64,000 bases of DNA, taken from Phoebastria nigripes. Lineage: Eukaryota; Chordata; Aves; Procellariiformes; Diomedeidae. The stretch lies in contig JAYKAV010002775.1 in the NCBI GenBank assembly GCA_035582835.1, positions 655,877 through 719,876 on the forward strand, given 5' to 3'. How positions within the stretch are numbered: the first letter of the stretch is position 1; each line of letters opens with the position of its first letter. The notes beneath the pieces were generated by a model. That model ran no database searches. It was not told where the DNA came from and was given only the letters and a program-made list of their open reading frames with translations. Made by a program: the position numbers and the translations under genes. This document shows positions 40,060 to 53,529 of this stretch, one piece after another.

Positions 40060-43000
40060 TCCACCACAACACAACCCAGCTTGCTACAGAGTGGACTTCT
40101 CCTCAATATGCTGCATTTGCTTTTTACACTACCTTTTAGTTTCTAGTTTGCTGTGAGTCACAGTGGTATTACAGTGAATGTTTAATGTGACTACTGAAAA
40201 AATCAGTCATGAGGTTAGGTTGGGTAGGTACCTTCTATTCTCTCAGGTTCATAGAACCATCGAACAACCCAGGTTAGAAGGGACCTTTTGTGGGAAATGG
40301 AGCCTAGATGACAAAGGGAGCCTAGATTAGGTTAATATTCCACATGAAAACTGCAACCTTTAATTTCCAATGTTTATGTGGTTCAAGTTACACTAAGTGT
40401 AAGAGTGAAAAGAATTTATTTCTTTGGGATAGCATAGCCAATATAACTGTGCCTGCCACAGTGATTTTTGTAAAAGTTCCCAGACTCTAGGGTGGTTGTT
40501 TAGCAGACCCAGGAAAATACCTTCTTCCTTAGGCAGACAACTGGGAATCAACTCGCTTTCCTTCTTGTGCATTGTAACCGATGTTTAAGATCTGCCCCTA
40601 CGATACCTGGGCAGCCATTTCCACCTAGTGCACCCAATTGAAACTTAGTAAAACATCCTTTTAAAGACCAAAAAGACACTGAATTCAACAGATCTGACTG
40701 AATTCCTGTGATGGAGGTACAATGAGTTAAAGATACCGTTTGCATTGTATTCCAGCATAGGATGCAAATGTATCACTATTCCCAAACACACGTAGTTCTT
40801 TGATCTTTCTTTGTTGATGCAGACTTAACCCTCCGAAGCTCCTTTTGATCCTGTTTTTATAGACAGAATGTAGGATTTTATAAATTTAAAACCATTTTTG
40901 CTCAGATACAGCTCCAGATATAGACTTTGTTTAAACTGTAAAGACTTTTGGTCTGACATCTCACAGATCTGTGACAATGTCTCCTCTTTTAACAACCCCA
41001 TGCAACACTACAGGCTTGGGGAAGAGTGGCTGGAAAGCTGCCTGGCGGAAAAGGACCTGGGGGTGCTGGTTGACAGCTGGCTGAATATGAGCCAGCAGTG
41101 TGCCCAGGTGGCCAAGAAGGCCAACGGCATCCTGGCCTGTATCAGAAATAGCGTGGCCAGCAGGACCAGGGCAGTGATCGTCCCCCTGTACTCGGCACTG
41201 GTGAGGCCACACCTCGAATACTGTGTTCAGTTTTGGGCCCCTCACTACAAGAAGAACATTGAGGTGCTGGAGCGTGTCCAGAGAAGGGCAACGAAGCTGG
41301 TGAAGGGTCTGGAGAGCAAGTCTTATGAGGAGCGGCTGAGGGAACTGGGGTTGTTTAGCCTGGAGGAGGCTGAGGGGAGACCTTATTGTGCTCTACAACT
41401 ACCTGAAAGGAGGTTGTAGCGAGGTGGGTGTTGGTCTCTTCTCCCAAGTAACAAGCGATAGGACGAGAGGAAATGGCCTCAAGTTGCACCAGGGGAGGTT
41501 TAGATTGGATATCAGGAAAAATTTCTTCACCGAAAGGGTTGTCAAGCACTGGAACAGGCTGCCCAGGGAAGTGGTTGAGTCACCATCCCTGGAAGTATTT
41601 AAAAGACGTGTAGATGTGGGGCTTAGGGACATGGTTTAGTGGTGGACTTGGCAGTGCTGGGTTAACGGTTGGACTTGATGATCTTAAGGGTCTTTTCCAA
41701 CCTAAATGATTCTATGATTCTGGTGACACATGTGACAGGGATGACATGATTAAACAATCACAAACTAGAAAGAAGGACATCTCCTTAAACTTGGGGGGAG
41801 AGGGATAGAAGCGGGGTGGGAGGTGGAACCAGCAGTTATTATTTGCAAGTGTTTTCCTGTCACTTTAGCACTCTCGGTGTCTTAATCAAAGTAGCGTAGT
41901 GCTCCTGAAAAATAATGGAGCTCTTTCAGATATGTACCATTATCGTACATTCCAATAAAAAGAAGTAACATAACCTTTTCTTTTATTTGTCAAATACCAC
42001 TTTATACTGGCTGTGTTTCAGAAAAAGAGATACTCTTCTTGTGTGGCAATGAATGTCGTGGGACTGATACATATTCAAGAGGCAAGGATGATACTGCCTA
42101 ATTGAAAGTACTGTAGACTTTTTGAAGTTTTGTCTCTTAAATCCTCTGCATTTCATCAAATAATGACAGGAACCATAATATTTTTGCTTCAAGGTACTTT
42201 AACAGAGGAAGGATTGATTGTCTAGATCCCTGCTATTTTCTCAAGATAATATGTAACAAAGCCAAAATGGCCAACTGCTGTGGTTCATTCCTTTAAATGA
42301 AGATTACCAGCATAAAACAAACTGTAGCAAATTGCATTGCAGTCAAGTGTGGGTAGTAATTTTATGCCTGTGGTTGCACACAGATTCCTTAAAAAGGGAG
42401 TATTGTCTAGAAAAGCATTTAAACAACTTAATGAAATAACTGGATAGGCCTGGAAAATTAGTAAAGCACCTTGCCATGTGCCTCTTGTTATTGCTGTATT
42501 ACAGTACGAAAGAGGAGAAGAGATGGGAAAAAATTCAAAACTATTGGTCTTTGCTTGATTAGAATTAAGAGCAAAATACTTTTGCCCAGGTATACTTCCA
42601 ACCAGAGGAGCCCTCTGAATTTGCACTGAATTAAAAACAACACCTTTTCCGTTACTGTGACAAATCTGTGTCTTTACTTTTTGTTTTGTTTTGTTTTTTT
42701 GGTTTGTTTGTTTGTTTCCTTTTTATCGTGGGCTGGTCCAGCACACTGTGTGAAGCTTGTTGAGTGTTAACCCAATTGTAACATAAATTAATGATACTGA
42801 ACCGGTGACATTTAACACTGCTAAATGCACAGGAAGGGAATTTCAGCTGCCCACCACACACACACAGACGTGTTGGTTAGAGTACTTAAAGATATTGTAG
42901 TATGTCAGATTATTTTTTTTTTTTAAGCTTCCCAAGTAGAATGAGTTTAACAACATATTTGTTGTAACAGTACACAATATTCATTTAATGTACGTGCATT

Positions 43001-46000
43001 TTTAGACGCCTGAGATGAGCTCTGTTGCCACGTCACCTATAAAGCCTGCTCAAGAGGAGCAGTCACTGACTCCCCCGGGAAAGGTGATTGCCATCAGCAC
43101 CAGGAGTCCAGGTTGTGCACGAAATCAATCTGCCCTTCGCAACAACAAGACTTTTTCTCCTGGTGCTGCTTCCAGCTCCTCAGGTGAGTATTCATAAAAA
43201 TCCATTTCAAGAGATCAGACCATTAGTACCTTATACCGTGATGAGTACATCCCAGTAATGTAACACTAGGAGAATGAGTGTTCTTACTCTTAGAAACTTA
43301 ACTGTTTCAGAACATTGGTATGTGTTAATTTGTTTTAGCGTTGTCCTAAATTCAGTACGTCTTCGAATCTTGAAAAACAATGCATGTCAATAATAGTTTA
43401 CAAGCCAGAAGAACTCTCACGAGTCACTCTTACAGAAGGTGCTGGCATTTGTTAGGAGCTGACTGATACAGGGTATGGGATCTCAAGAGAATGAAGGCTT
43501 ACAGAGGAGGAGAGTAATTATATGGTGTAAAGTTTATTGATAAAATAATTACTGAAAATTTTCTGTGCCATTCTGCCATTATAAAATACAGAATGATTAT
43601 GAATTACTTTTTTTTTTAATAGAAGGTACAGCTGCTATAACTTGTGAGCCCTAGCCATGCGGACCAAGAATTTCAGTTCTGTTCTTCAGTCCAGTTGCAT
43701 TTGCCAGCAAATGTTTTATGACTTTAGAAAAGTCTGTGAAGGTGTCAGGGTTACTGGGAACAATTGTGATTCTTACGCTGTCCTCGCACATGTGCCGTAA
43801 GAAGCAGTGGACCATGAGCAATTTAACTGATGCTGTAAAACATACTTGGTGCTCTGTGTGGTTTTCATTCTAAAATGGCATTATAGCAATTTCATCTTTG
43901 TCTAAAGCTTCATTGCACTTACTTGCAGACAAGGACATACTCACTTAAATATCTAGTAAAAAGCCAGTAATTTAATAGATCGGACAGATAAATTGTTACA
44001 TTTCAGTGAGATACACAGGCTTGAAGGACATATCTTTTTAAAGCAGACTTGCAAGTAGAATCAAACTTCCTTAGTTTGCAACATTCGTTTTTATGAGATT
44101 GTACTTTATGCTTCCCTAATGCCTTGAAAATCCTTTCTGAAGCCTTTTAAGTAAGGGTAAGGATCATCCGCTGAGGATACCAGACAGAAACAGCAAGAAG
44201 ATAACAATACTTTGTGTCTGGTCCCTTAGAAACAGACACCTGTTCTGTTTACACAGAGCCTCATTGATTCAAAAACAAATGTAATTATCCGTGTTAGTCT
44301 TTGATTCACATCACTGAATTACAAGTAGGGTTGTGTAGCACTGTGGTTTAAGATACCATAATGAAACACATAGTCTTTAGTGCAAAATCAGGAAGTGAAA
44401 AATACAGACTACGTATTCCTGCTTTTGTACAGTACCAAAGATAGCCAAGTTGGCTTCAGCTGAGCGATTTGGCTTGAATGGAGGAGCAGTAAAAGTGTGT
44501 TCAGTACAGCATTCTACCTAGTTAATTAGTTTAGCTTCTCAGCAGTTCTGCCTGGGGTAATGCACTCGGCTTAGGCCTCAGGTAATGGCATTCCAGCGTG
44601 TCAAACCGATACCCAAGCAAGTCTGATATCTTCACCCTAAGTTGTGTTGTTTTGGTAGACAAACTGAATCCCTTTTATCAGCCCTGATAAGGGTGTTCTG
44701 GATCTAAATAGGATTGTTTGTGGTCTGGCTTGCAACCTTTAGTATACAATAATTATCAAGCTTCTTTGTATCCTCACGTACAGTGCTATAAAATGACTGC
44801 AGTAATTTGGGTCTCAGAAAGCAAACTGCTAGGTTATTTTTGGTGATGAGGCTTTTAGGTGTGTTCCCTCATTGACTTTGGTCTTGAGTCCGTCTAGGTG
44901 CTAACTGCTTTTTGGTTTTCGTCTTTCGGGTTTTTTTAATTAAAGATAAATTGATTTGGCCTTCTCAGTAGAAAATAAAGATTAGAAGATAGCCTGTGTC
45001 CACTCCAGAAGAACTGAATGCGTTAGTAAACTGATAGCTCCAAAAAAGCCACACAGCTAGCTGGAGAGACAAAAAAGAGGATAAAAAGAATCATGCAAAG
45101 AGATTCAGAAAAAGTGAAGCAACAGCTGTGATGCAGCATCACCTATAGTGCTTAAAATATCAATACGTAATTATAGTTGCATCCCTTTATTGTTTTTTTT
45201 AAAGATAATAATACTGTGTATTATCTTTAACAATTCTCGCTAACTCCTGGTCAGGCAGGAGACACAAATTTATATGTTGTTCTGCATTTAATTGATTTTT
45301 AGATACATTGGCACGCTGTAATTTTAACTAACCTTTGGAAAAACAGCAGAATCTAGAGCAGCAGGGTGGAGGTGGCAATTGAGTCTTTTAAATAGGAGGA
45401 TAATAAAACCTGCTGGTTTATTTCTTAGGTAAATAAAGTTTGATGTTCTTCAAAACACTTCTTGAATACTGTTGTGTATACCCATCTCTGCATTAGGGTG
45501 GCCCAAGCTTGTGCTGTATTGTCTTCCTGCCCAGGGAGGCAGCAGGCATGACTAAGGATCGTTGCCCACCTTGCCACTTTCCCCTCTGGGGAGTCAGGTG
45601 CCTGCTGCCTCCCAGCTGAGATCTTCAGCCCAGCAGTAGAGGCTGGAGTACCATGACAAGTATGGGTGCAATATGAGTGTGAAAATAGCCGTTACTGTCT
45701 ATTGTAACAAAACCCAGTGTTATATGCGCAGCAAGCACTTCTGTGGAAGAGAGGCAGGTACGCTTCTTGATTACCTCAGAATGACATACTAACAATACTG
45801 GTTTTCATCCTAGCTGGTTGCCTGCAGAGTGGGCACAGCACTGTGAAATCCTACAATATTTTTTAAAGTTAAATGTAAATGGAGAAGTTTTACTCGGACC
45901 AGATGCCAGTATTTCAATGTGCCAAATGTATTTCTAAGACAATCCATCTTTTGGAAGGTATTTTGGTAAATCGACCCCTGCTTTTTCATTTCTCTGTCAC

Positions 46001-49000
46001 TAGAATCACTTTATTGGGGTTGCACTTTGAATTACCGTGGGGTGGGGAGTGTAAATAAAACATAAACATTGTAGAATGAGTCTGTGTTTGTATTATCTTC
46101 CCCTACAAAAGGAATGGTGGATATATAGTTTGTTTAGTGGGAAGGGCCCTCAAGTATTTTTACAAGCTGCATAGATAAACTGGTTAACACAGTCTGTGTG
46201 GGGCTTAAAACTGGGTGCTTAAATTCTAGTTTCTTTAGTAGCGTAAAATTGCATTTAACCCCCTTCTTCCAGGGATTTCAAAGCAAGTGAATGTTTGCAG
46301 TATCCTTGTGAAGCAGGTAAATACTGTCAATTTGCAGGTGGGAAAACCGAAACGCATGTGAGTTTCATGATTTGAGATCACAAACAGATGGTGGCAGAGC
46401 CAGGATCCATAAGTCCCAGCTCTCTGTATGGTCCTTCAATTACTAAATAGTTACTGTCTTTTGTTTTCACTTTACTTCATTTAAATTACTGTTAAAATCT
46501 TCTAGGTTTGAGAAACCTCCCTAGACCTCTCTTGGTGGCTGGTCCTTCAAGTTCTGGAAGCACTGATGCAGATGGTGGACTCTTTGCAGTTCCAACAACT
46601 CTACCACCCAACAGCCGCCATGGGAAACTGTTCTTGCCTAGCAAAGAAGCAGAACTGACCTTCCGGCAGCACTTAGACACAATCAGTGTAAGTGGGATGA
46701 CTGAATGAAAAAAGTAGCATATTGTGCCTGAGCCAGCTTCCAGTAGGTATTACAGGGTTATTTTGGTTCATCAGAAAGTATGGGCTTCCCTATGAAGCAG
46801 TACTTCTAGTGATGCTCAAGCATAACATTATATTAGCTGAGATTAGTCAGATTTTGACTATATAACTATGCTTTGAAGTGACATCACCTCTTCGGACCTG
46901 AATCTGAATGCCATCACACAGCCTGATGAAACTGGTTCACTCTCTAATTAAGTTGCTCCAACAAATACATTTGCCAGGTTTAGCAAAACTGATACTCTTC
47001 TTAATCGTGCAGCTAATTTTAATACAACCTCATTGCTGTATTTAATTCAAACACTCATTTTATTTTTATATATACAAGCTCAGTAACAGCTTCATAGCAA
47101 GCTGCAGTAGTTAAGTAGTGAAATGGCTTTTTTTGGGAGAAAGCTCTTATCTCCATAAAACAAGAAGAAAAAAAATACATTCCTGGTGGAAAATCTTCCT
47201 ACTCTAGCAGAAAGAATATTTTACTGTCTGAAACAAAATACAGTATTTTAATAGTTACAACTTTATTGAAAAACAGAGGTTGCGAGGTATAATTTATTCT
47301 GTGTTTTCATGCATGTCTAATGCATTTCCTGTTCTTGTCCAGATGCAGTCGGACTTCTTCTTGCCAAAGCCGAGGAAGTTACGGAACAGGCACTTGCGGA
47401 AGCCGTTAGTAGTACAGGTCAGAACAATTTGCAAAGTGTGAAATGCCTGTTTTGCTTCCTGAATAGGTATCAGTAAGGCTATAATGATTTGCACCTAACT
47501 GAAATAAAAAACTGAACTTAATCTCATACATCTGGAAAAGTGAAGCTGAACATATGAAGGAACAAGCATTTTAGTCTGTCTTGTAGCCAACCATGTTATA
47601 TGCCCTATATGAGGAATGTCAACAAGAGTAGTAGTCCAGTGCATGAGGTAGTTTGGAAAAAATAAAAGCCCCTCATCTGAAAGCAGGTTCTGCTGTTTGG
47701 GCCTGCTGGTACGGATGCACAAGCAGTGTGTTCATGTGGCATCCTGATCTGTTGTTGTTAGAACTGTCACTGCTATTGCAACAAGGTCTCCCTTTAGATA
47801 TTTTTTCCTGCTTCCTACTCACTAATGGCTGTTAAACTGGGGTGGGTATAAACCTCTGTAGTGAAGTAAAACATTACACTATTTGAAATAACAATGATTT
47901 CTGGAAAAAAATGGGACTTGCAAAGTGATGTGTGGAAGAGGTAGCCTGTTGTCATGGAACTTTGGTGGTAGGCAGGCATTAACCTCCCTTAGACTACTCT
48001 GATAACCCAGCAAAAAGGCACATGCCACTGTGAAACCACAGGTGGAGAACATACAAGAAATCTAAAACCAAAATAATGGAAACTTGTTTGGGGAAAACAA
48101 AGTTACCAAGTGTCAATTTACCCTTTTGTCTCTTCTGCTCGGTATAAGAGTAGGAGACCTAGAAATTACATGCATACTGTTTTTTGGTACTGAGATATTC
48201 TGGTCTATGCAATTCCATTTGTTTTAAGAGCTCCCAAGTACATACAGCTGCCTCATTAATTCACACTTGTTTAATTGTGATGGAAGATCAGTTTGCACAC
48301 AGACTAGATCCCATCCTTAAGATCACTGCTGTAATTCTGTGGGAGATTTGAAAATTACTGCAAGTATAATCAGAAAGGAATATAGTTCTAATTAGCACTT
48401 CTCTGAGAATTGTCCATGTGGAAATTTTCTCTTAATAGTAGTTTACAGAGAAAACACATGATTCCTATCTGTAGCTTCTTTCTCAAGATTACACAGACCT
48501 TATTGCTGTGTCTGTTGCACAGTAGTCATGCCATGTAAATACTCTGCTTATTCTGGAAGGTATCATGAACTTCTGTGCCTTAGAAGATGAGCTTCACCCT
48601 CTGTTCTGTGTTTAAATATGTTCTGGTTTATTGTTGTTTCTCTCACACAGAGAACACTGCTCCCCAGGCCATCTGGAAATCCATCCCAGCATGTCTGTTC
48701 TTTTTCTATCTTATCCAACTCATCCATTACAGGTGAGTCTGCATATCTTCTATCACTTTTATGCTGCCATGGGATGGACTGGAAAGTGTCCCTTAAAACT
48801 GCATAAAGGAATAATTTCTAAATAAAGGAAAATACGCTTTCAAAACCACAGAGTCATTTACCAGTTGCTTGAGTCCCTTCCTACAGGATGATGGGATTGT
48901 TCTCCTGGATCATTGTTAAGCAAGTCACGATTATGATAGAAATTTTTTTCTTCCATTTCCCAGTATTGAAAGCAGGGAAGAGTAAGGAGTTCTCTACAAG

Positions 49001-52000
49001 GAGACAAAGTTTTGGAATAAATTACTTAGATAAGAATTTTTTTTCTGTAGGGTGTAATCATTTGTCTAGATTTTATAATGGACTTTTCCTAGTACCTGGG
49101 ATACTGTTTAAATTTCATACAGTGTAATAAATGTACTGCCCACTTGTCCTTTTCTGCTGATACACTCTTGAGTACATTGGTAGTACAGGTGATCCCCCAT
49201 CTCGGCTTAAGTCTCAAAATCAACATGAGACAGCTTCAATAACACAGCAACACTTGCTGTTGCATTTTTGTGATAAGGCACTGGTTAGCTTGCATTACTA
49301 TTTCAAGTCTGTTTTCATCATCTCCACTACTTGCATTCCCAGGGCTCGCTACTGCTTGGAATTTGTTTGCTTCCATTGAACTGTATTGTGCTCTGCTTTA
49401 AAGATGTTAGATTTCATTTGCTTGAGAGGTATTTAATCCTTCACCCTAGGGAGAGGTTCATTTCGGCCAATCCAGTCCTCACTGACTAAAGCTGCTGTTT
49501 CTCGTCCAATTGTGCCCAAAGTTCTTCCAACACAGGCTACCAACCATCTGTCTAGTAAGTCATTTCTTAAACAGAATGAGTGTCAGTCTGCTGTGATCTG
49601 TATGATGTTACATTGTTGGTTTCTATTTCCTAGGTAAAATCCTTAGTGCCTTTGGAAGTTAAAGAAAACAGCTGTGTTAATGATATCTTACTTTCTGTGG
49701 CTTTATGTGACTGCAGAAAGGGAGCAGTCGGTGGGACAGTCTGAACTAGGTTCTTTCACTGTGTCTGACCTGCAGGCAAAGCAAGGGGTTAGAATTTGTA
49801 ACCAAAGTTGAGCACTTTTGTGATGTTTTGTTGTAAGACCACTTTGAAAAGGGGTTGTGACATACTTGAAAGAAACTTATAAACAGCTTATCTACTAACG
49901 TGGGATTATGAATTCTACAGGAAAAAAACATGCCGGTGTACCCCAAGCAAATACTGTCTTGCAACAAAAGAATGGGTCCCATAATTAGAACAATTAGTGA
50001 GGTGAAAACAATGCCTGCCTCTATGTTTTACTTAGAGGATTCTCTGTGATGGGAAGACATTCAGATGTTTTAAGTGGATTTTTAAAAGATCTGGGCGAGG
50101 TTGACCCTGCAACAACCTAAGTTTTTTATATTGAATCTAAACGGCTGCTAGAGGCAAGATAACAAAATAAGACTATGTTGTTTTTATAGCTCCTGTAGTA
50201 AACCATAGGAAATTTCTAGAAATTGCATAACCAAATACTTAACAATTTGCAGGACAAAAAAGAAAAAAAAAAATAGAAGGAAAGGGTGGGCAGGAGAACT
50301 GGGATGTTTCTCTAAACTGTTTTTATATACCTGATAACATGTTGGAACAGGGCAGAAAAATTGAACATTTTAGCTGAAAAATGTCACACTTTGTGAAGAG
50401 GAAGAACTGATATAGCTGATCAGATAATTACCATTTTTGCTTTTTGCATGTGTTAAGTTTTGAGTCTGGGCAATTTTTAAAAAATCATCTTTTAGATGAG
50501 TCACAATGAAGTAATTGCCTGAAGAAAAGGCTTGTAATGTGTTTTTTGCTTTTTTGTTTCACAAAAGGTGCTATCGACTTGGCAGCTAAAAGTGCTGGTA
50601 TTATCCCTGGTAGCCCTGTGCCTGTCCTGGATGCAGATGGTTTGTCAGGTGTATCTCCGTTGTCACCAGACGGAGTGACCACGGTGGTAACAGGGCAGGA
50701 GTCAACAGTAGCGCATCAGAATGGAGGCTCCATCACCACTGTAGAGGTCAGAGTCTCCTGAGCATGCTTTTTAAAGTAGTTAAGTGTCTCGCTCTTTCGT
50801 TGTGTAAAAAAGCTGTATTATTAATGACTCTTCAATGAGCTTTCTCCTGGAGCTTGCTGATAGACACTTTTATCATGGCAAACCCAATCTATGTTGTATA
50901 GTGGGTATTTTGGGGTTGGGGGATCAAATCATCATCACATTGAACAGATTTCCATCTTATAGAATAGCTTTCAGCTGTGAGACTGTTGAAGTTGGCCATC
51001 CAGAAATCTGGGCCTGAAAAGGAAACAGTAGCATTTCAATAGACTAATTCAGCAGGGAATTTGGGGCAAAACATGGACTTTTAGGGATGTATTTGGAATG
51101 GAAACCGATTTCTCCTTGCTGTTTCTTTCATTAAGACTCAGAGACATGTTAGTCCATGTCGTTTTCTCAGGGAGTTGATGGACGATTTTGAAAGGCATGA
51201 TATGTAAAAAGAGCATGCATAAACGGTGATAGGCACTTGTCTCTTACCTCCCCAGCTGTATTTGCAGCATTTTGTGTAAATGTTTGTCATTCACGTGACT
51301 TCTGTTGTGCTTCTAGGGCTCGGGCCCTGAGTGTCGGGTTCCGTTCATCAGCNTACCAGCACGGCATGAGCAGGAGGCAGTTCCTGATGGTTTCCAGGTA
51401 GAGTATGTGTTGAAAGAACAGTTGTATGAAATGGGTGATGTTCTGAAAACACCACTGGTATTGCTAGTTAAAACCCCTTGTTCCCAGGTAATTGTACACC
51501 ATTGGTACTGTTTTGTGGGAATTAAAATCTCTAGCATCTGAAGAAATTTAAAGAAAGAAGTTTAGGAAAGCTGCTTAAATTTATGTGGTGCCGTTCTCTA
51601 AAAAAGCAAAGTGAAGCTGACAATCTCTGACCTCTGACGAAAAACAGATTTTACATATTTCTTGATACAGTGGAGGAGTTTATAATTGCTCTGCTGTATC
51701 GTACGTGTGTATTTTAGACATCACAAAGAAAGATTTCAGCAATTGGCAGTCCTGCTGCTTGTATGTTGCTGAAGGAGGACTATTAAGACTGAAAGCGTGA
51801 TTGTAATGCCAGCATCCTCTTCAGAGAATCACTTTCCTTTATGCTGGATCCAATAAGACATAGATACTTAAAAAGTAACTGTAGCAGCACCTAAGTTGTA
51901 AGAGCGTTGTCATCCTATCCCCAACTTCCTTCTCCAGTGGGATCTAGGACCTTGTGTTAGATACCTAAGCCTCAGAATACAGGCTTTTCTTTTTTTCAGT

Positions 52001-53496
52001 GGAAGCACTTTCCACCCTTCCTGTGACAGGTAAATGTGAAAAAGGTCAAATTAATTTGATTGGAGAGCATAAAGGAGAGGAAGATTTTTTTTTTTTTTTT
52101 TTAATTCATTTTTTTAATAGCACAGATGTTAGGACATGAACCTACTAGGCATTTATTTGTGGTAATGGTGCCTTAGGTTCTGGTTCTTGCTCTCAGGACA
52201 GCTGTGTATTACTACATCAGAAAAAAATCACAATTCTGTGATGAGGTACTAATAACGAGACTTCTTAAAAGAGATCAATTGAGTTCTGGGAAGTCTGGCT
52301 GTAAAGAGGAGTGAGTTAGCAGTTTAAAATATTTATATGCTCTTCAAGCACGTACAGGTTTCTTGCCTATACAAAGGCAAATTAATACTTAATTCTTAGG
52401 AACTGTCTTGTAGGTTCATCAAAATCATGTTGATTTTATTATTATGCTTGTTTCTGTTATGTAGGCTGTATTAAATATTCTTTGGAATGTTACAGACCCA
52501 TATTTTTTTCAGATGATTTGGCAGGATATGGGCTGAGGTGTATTTGTTTATGCTTACAGATATTTTTCATGAAAATAATACAAATTTAAAATTTTAGGAA
52601 TATTATCTGCTGGATTATTAGTCGTCTTTTTTTTCTTTTTTCTTAAAGTCTGATTTTAATCTGATGCTTAGGAGCTAAGCTGTTGTTTTTCAGACAGATT
52701 TCCAAGTCCTTCATAAATTTGGAAAACAATTAACTCTTGTTTCTTGTAACAGGGCACATCAGTCCTTTCTCTGTCAGAACTGTCCAAGACTCCCCTCCAA
52801 AATGGTATTTCCACCCCTCCACTTCCCTCATCAGAGGCTTCCAGTACCCGTCTCTCTCCTCCCAATGTTTCTGCTCTCTTGGATATTTCTCTGCCTGGAC
52901 CACCTGAAGATGTGCTTTCTCAAGGAGAACCTGCCACTCAAATCAGCGATTCTATCATTGAAATAGCTATCAGCTCTGGTCAATACAGTAAGTCTGAGCT
53001 TAGCTAAAGTCTTCCTATTAACTTAAAAAAAAAATCCCTGTCATCTTACATGTCAGCAGAAACTTTTCCAGGAAGCAGTTCTTGGTTGGTTTGTTGTTGT
53101 TGTTTGTTTGTTTGTTTGTTTTAATAACTGTTGGAAATAAAATTATGTGCCTAGCCTTTATTTTCCAGCATATATAGGTGGGGGTTTTGCTGTTGGTTCC
53201 CCCCCTCCCTAAACATAAATTGGTGCAGTGTTCTGTAACTTTACCGCATTGACTGAATCAGTGATTCCTGACATTGGCTTACAGGTGAAGGTGTTTCTCT
53301 CTCTCCTGCAAAGCTGAATGGCAGTGACAGCTCCAAAAGTCTTCCGTCCCCATCCAGTAGTCCTCAACAGAACTGGATTGCTTCTCCCAGCCATGATCCC
53401 CAGTGGTACCCCAATGACTCCACAGACTCGTCTCTCAGCAGCTTGTTTTGTAAGTGTCAGTATGCAGAGAACTAAAAAAAAAAAAAACTTTTTTTT

Positions 53497-53529
<33 letters not shown>

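Noticed and set aside
53473..53527. A, T and A runs after exon 19 as a processed-pseudogene tail
   Set aside because: No gene-like sequence precedes the tail other than CRAMP1's own exon; simple homopolymer expansion.
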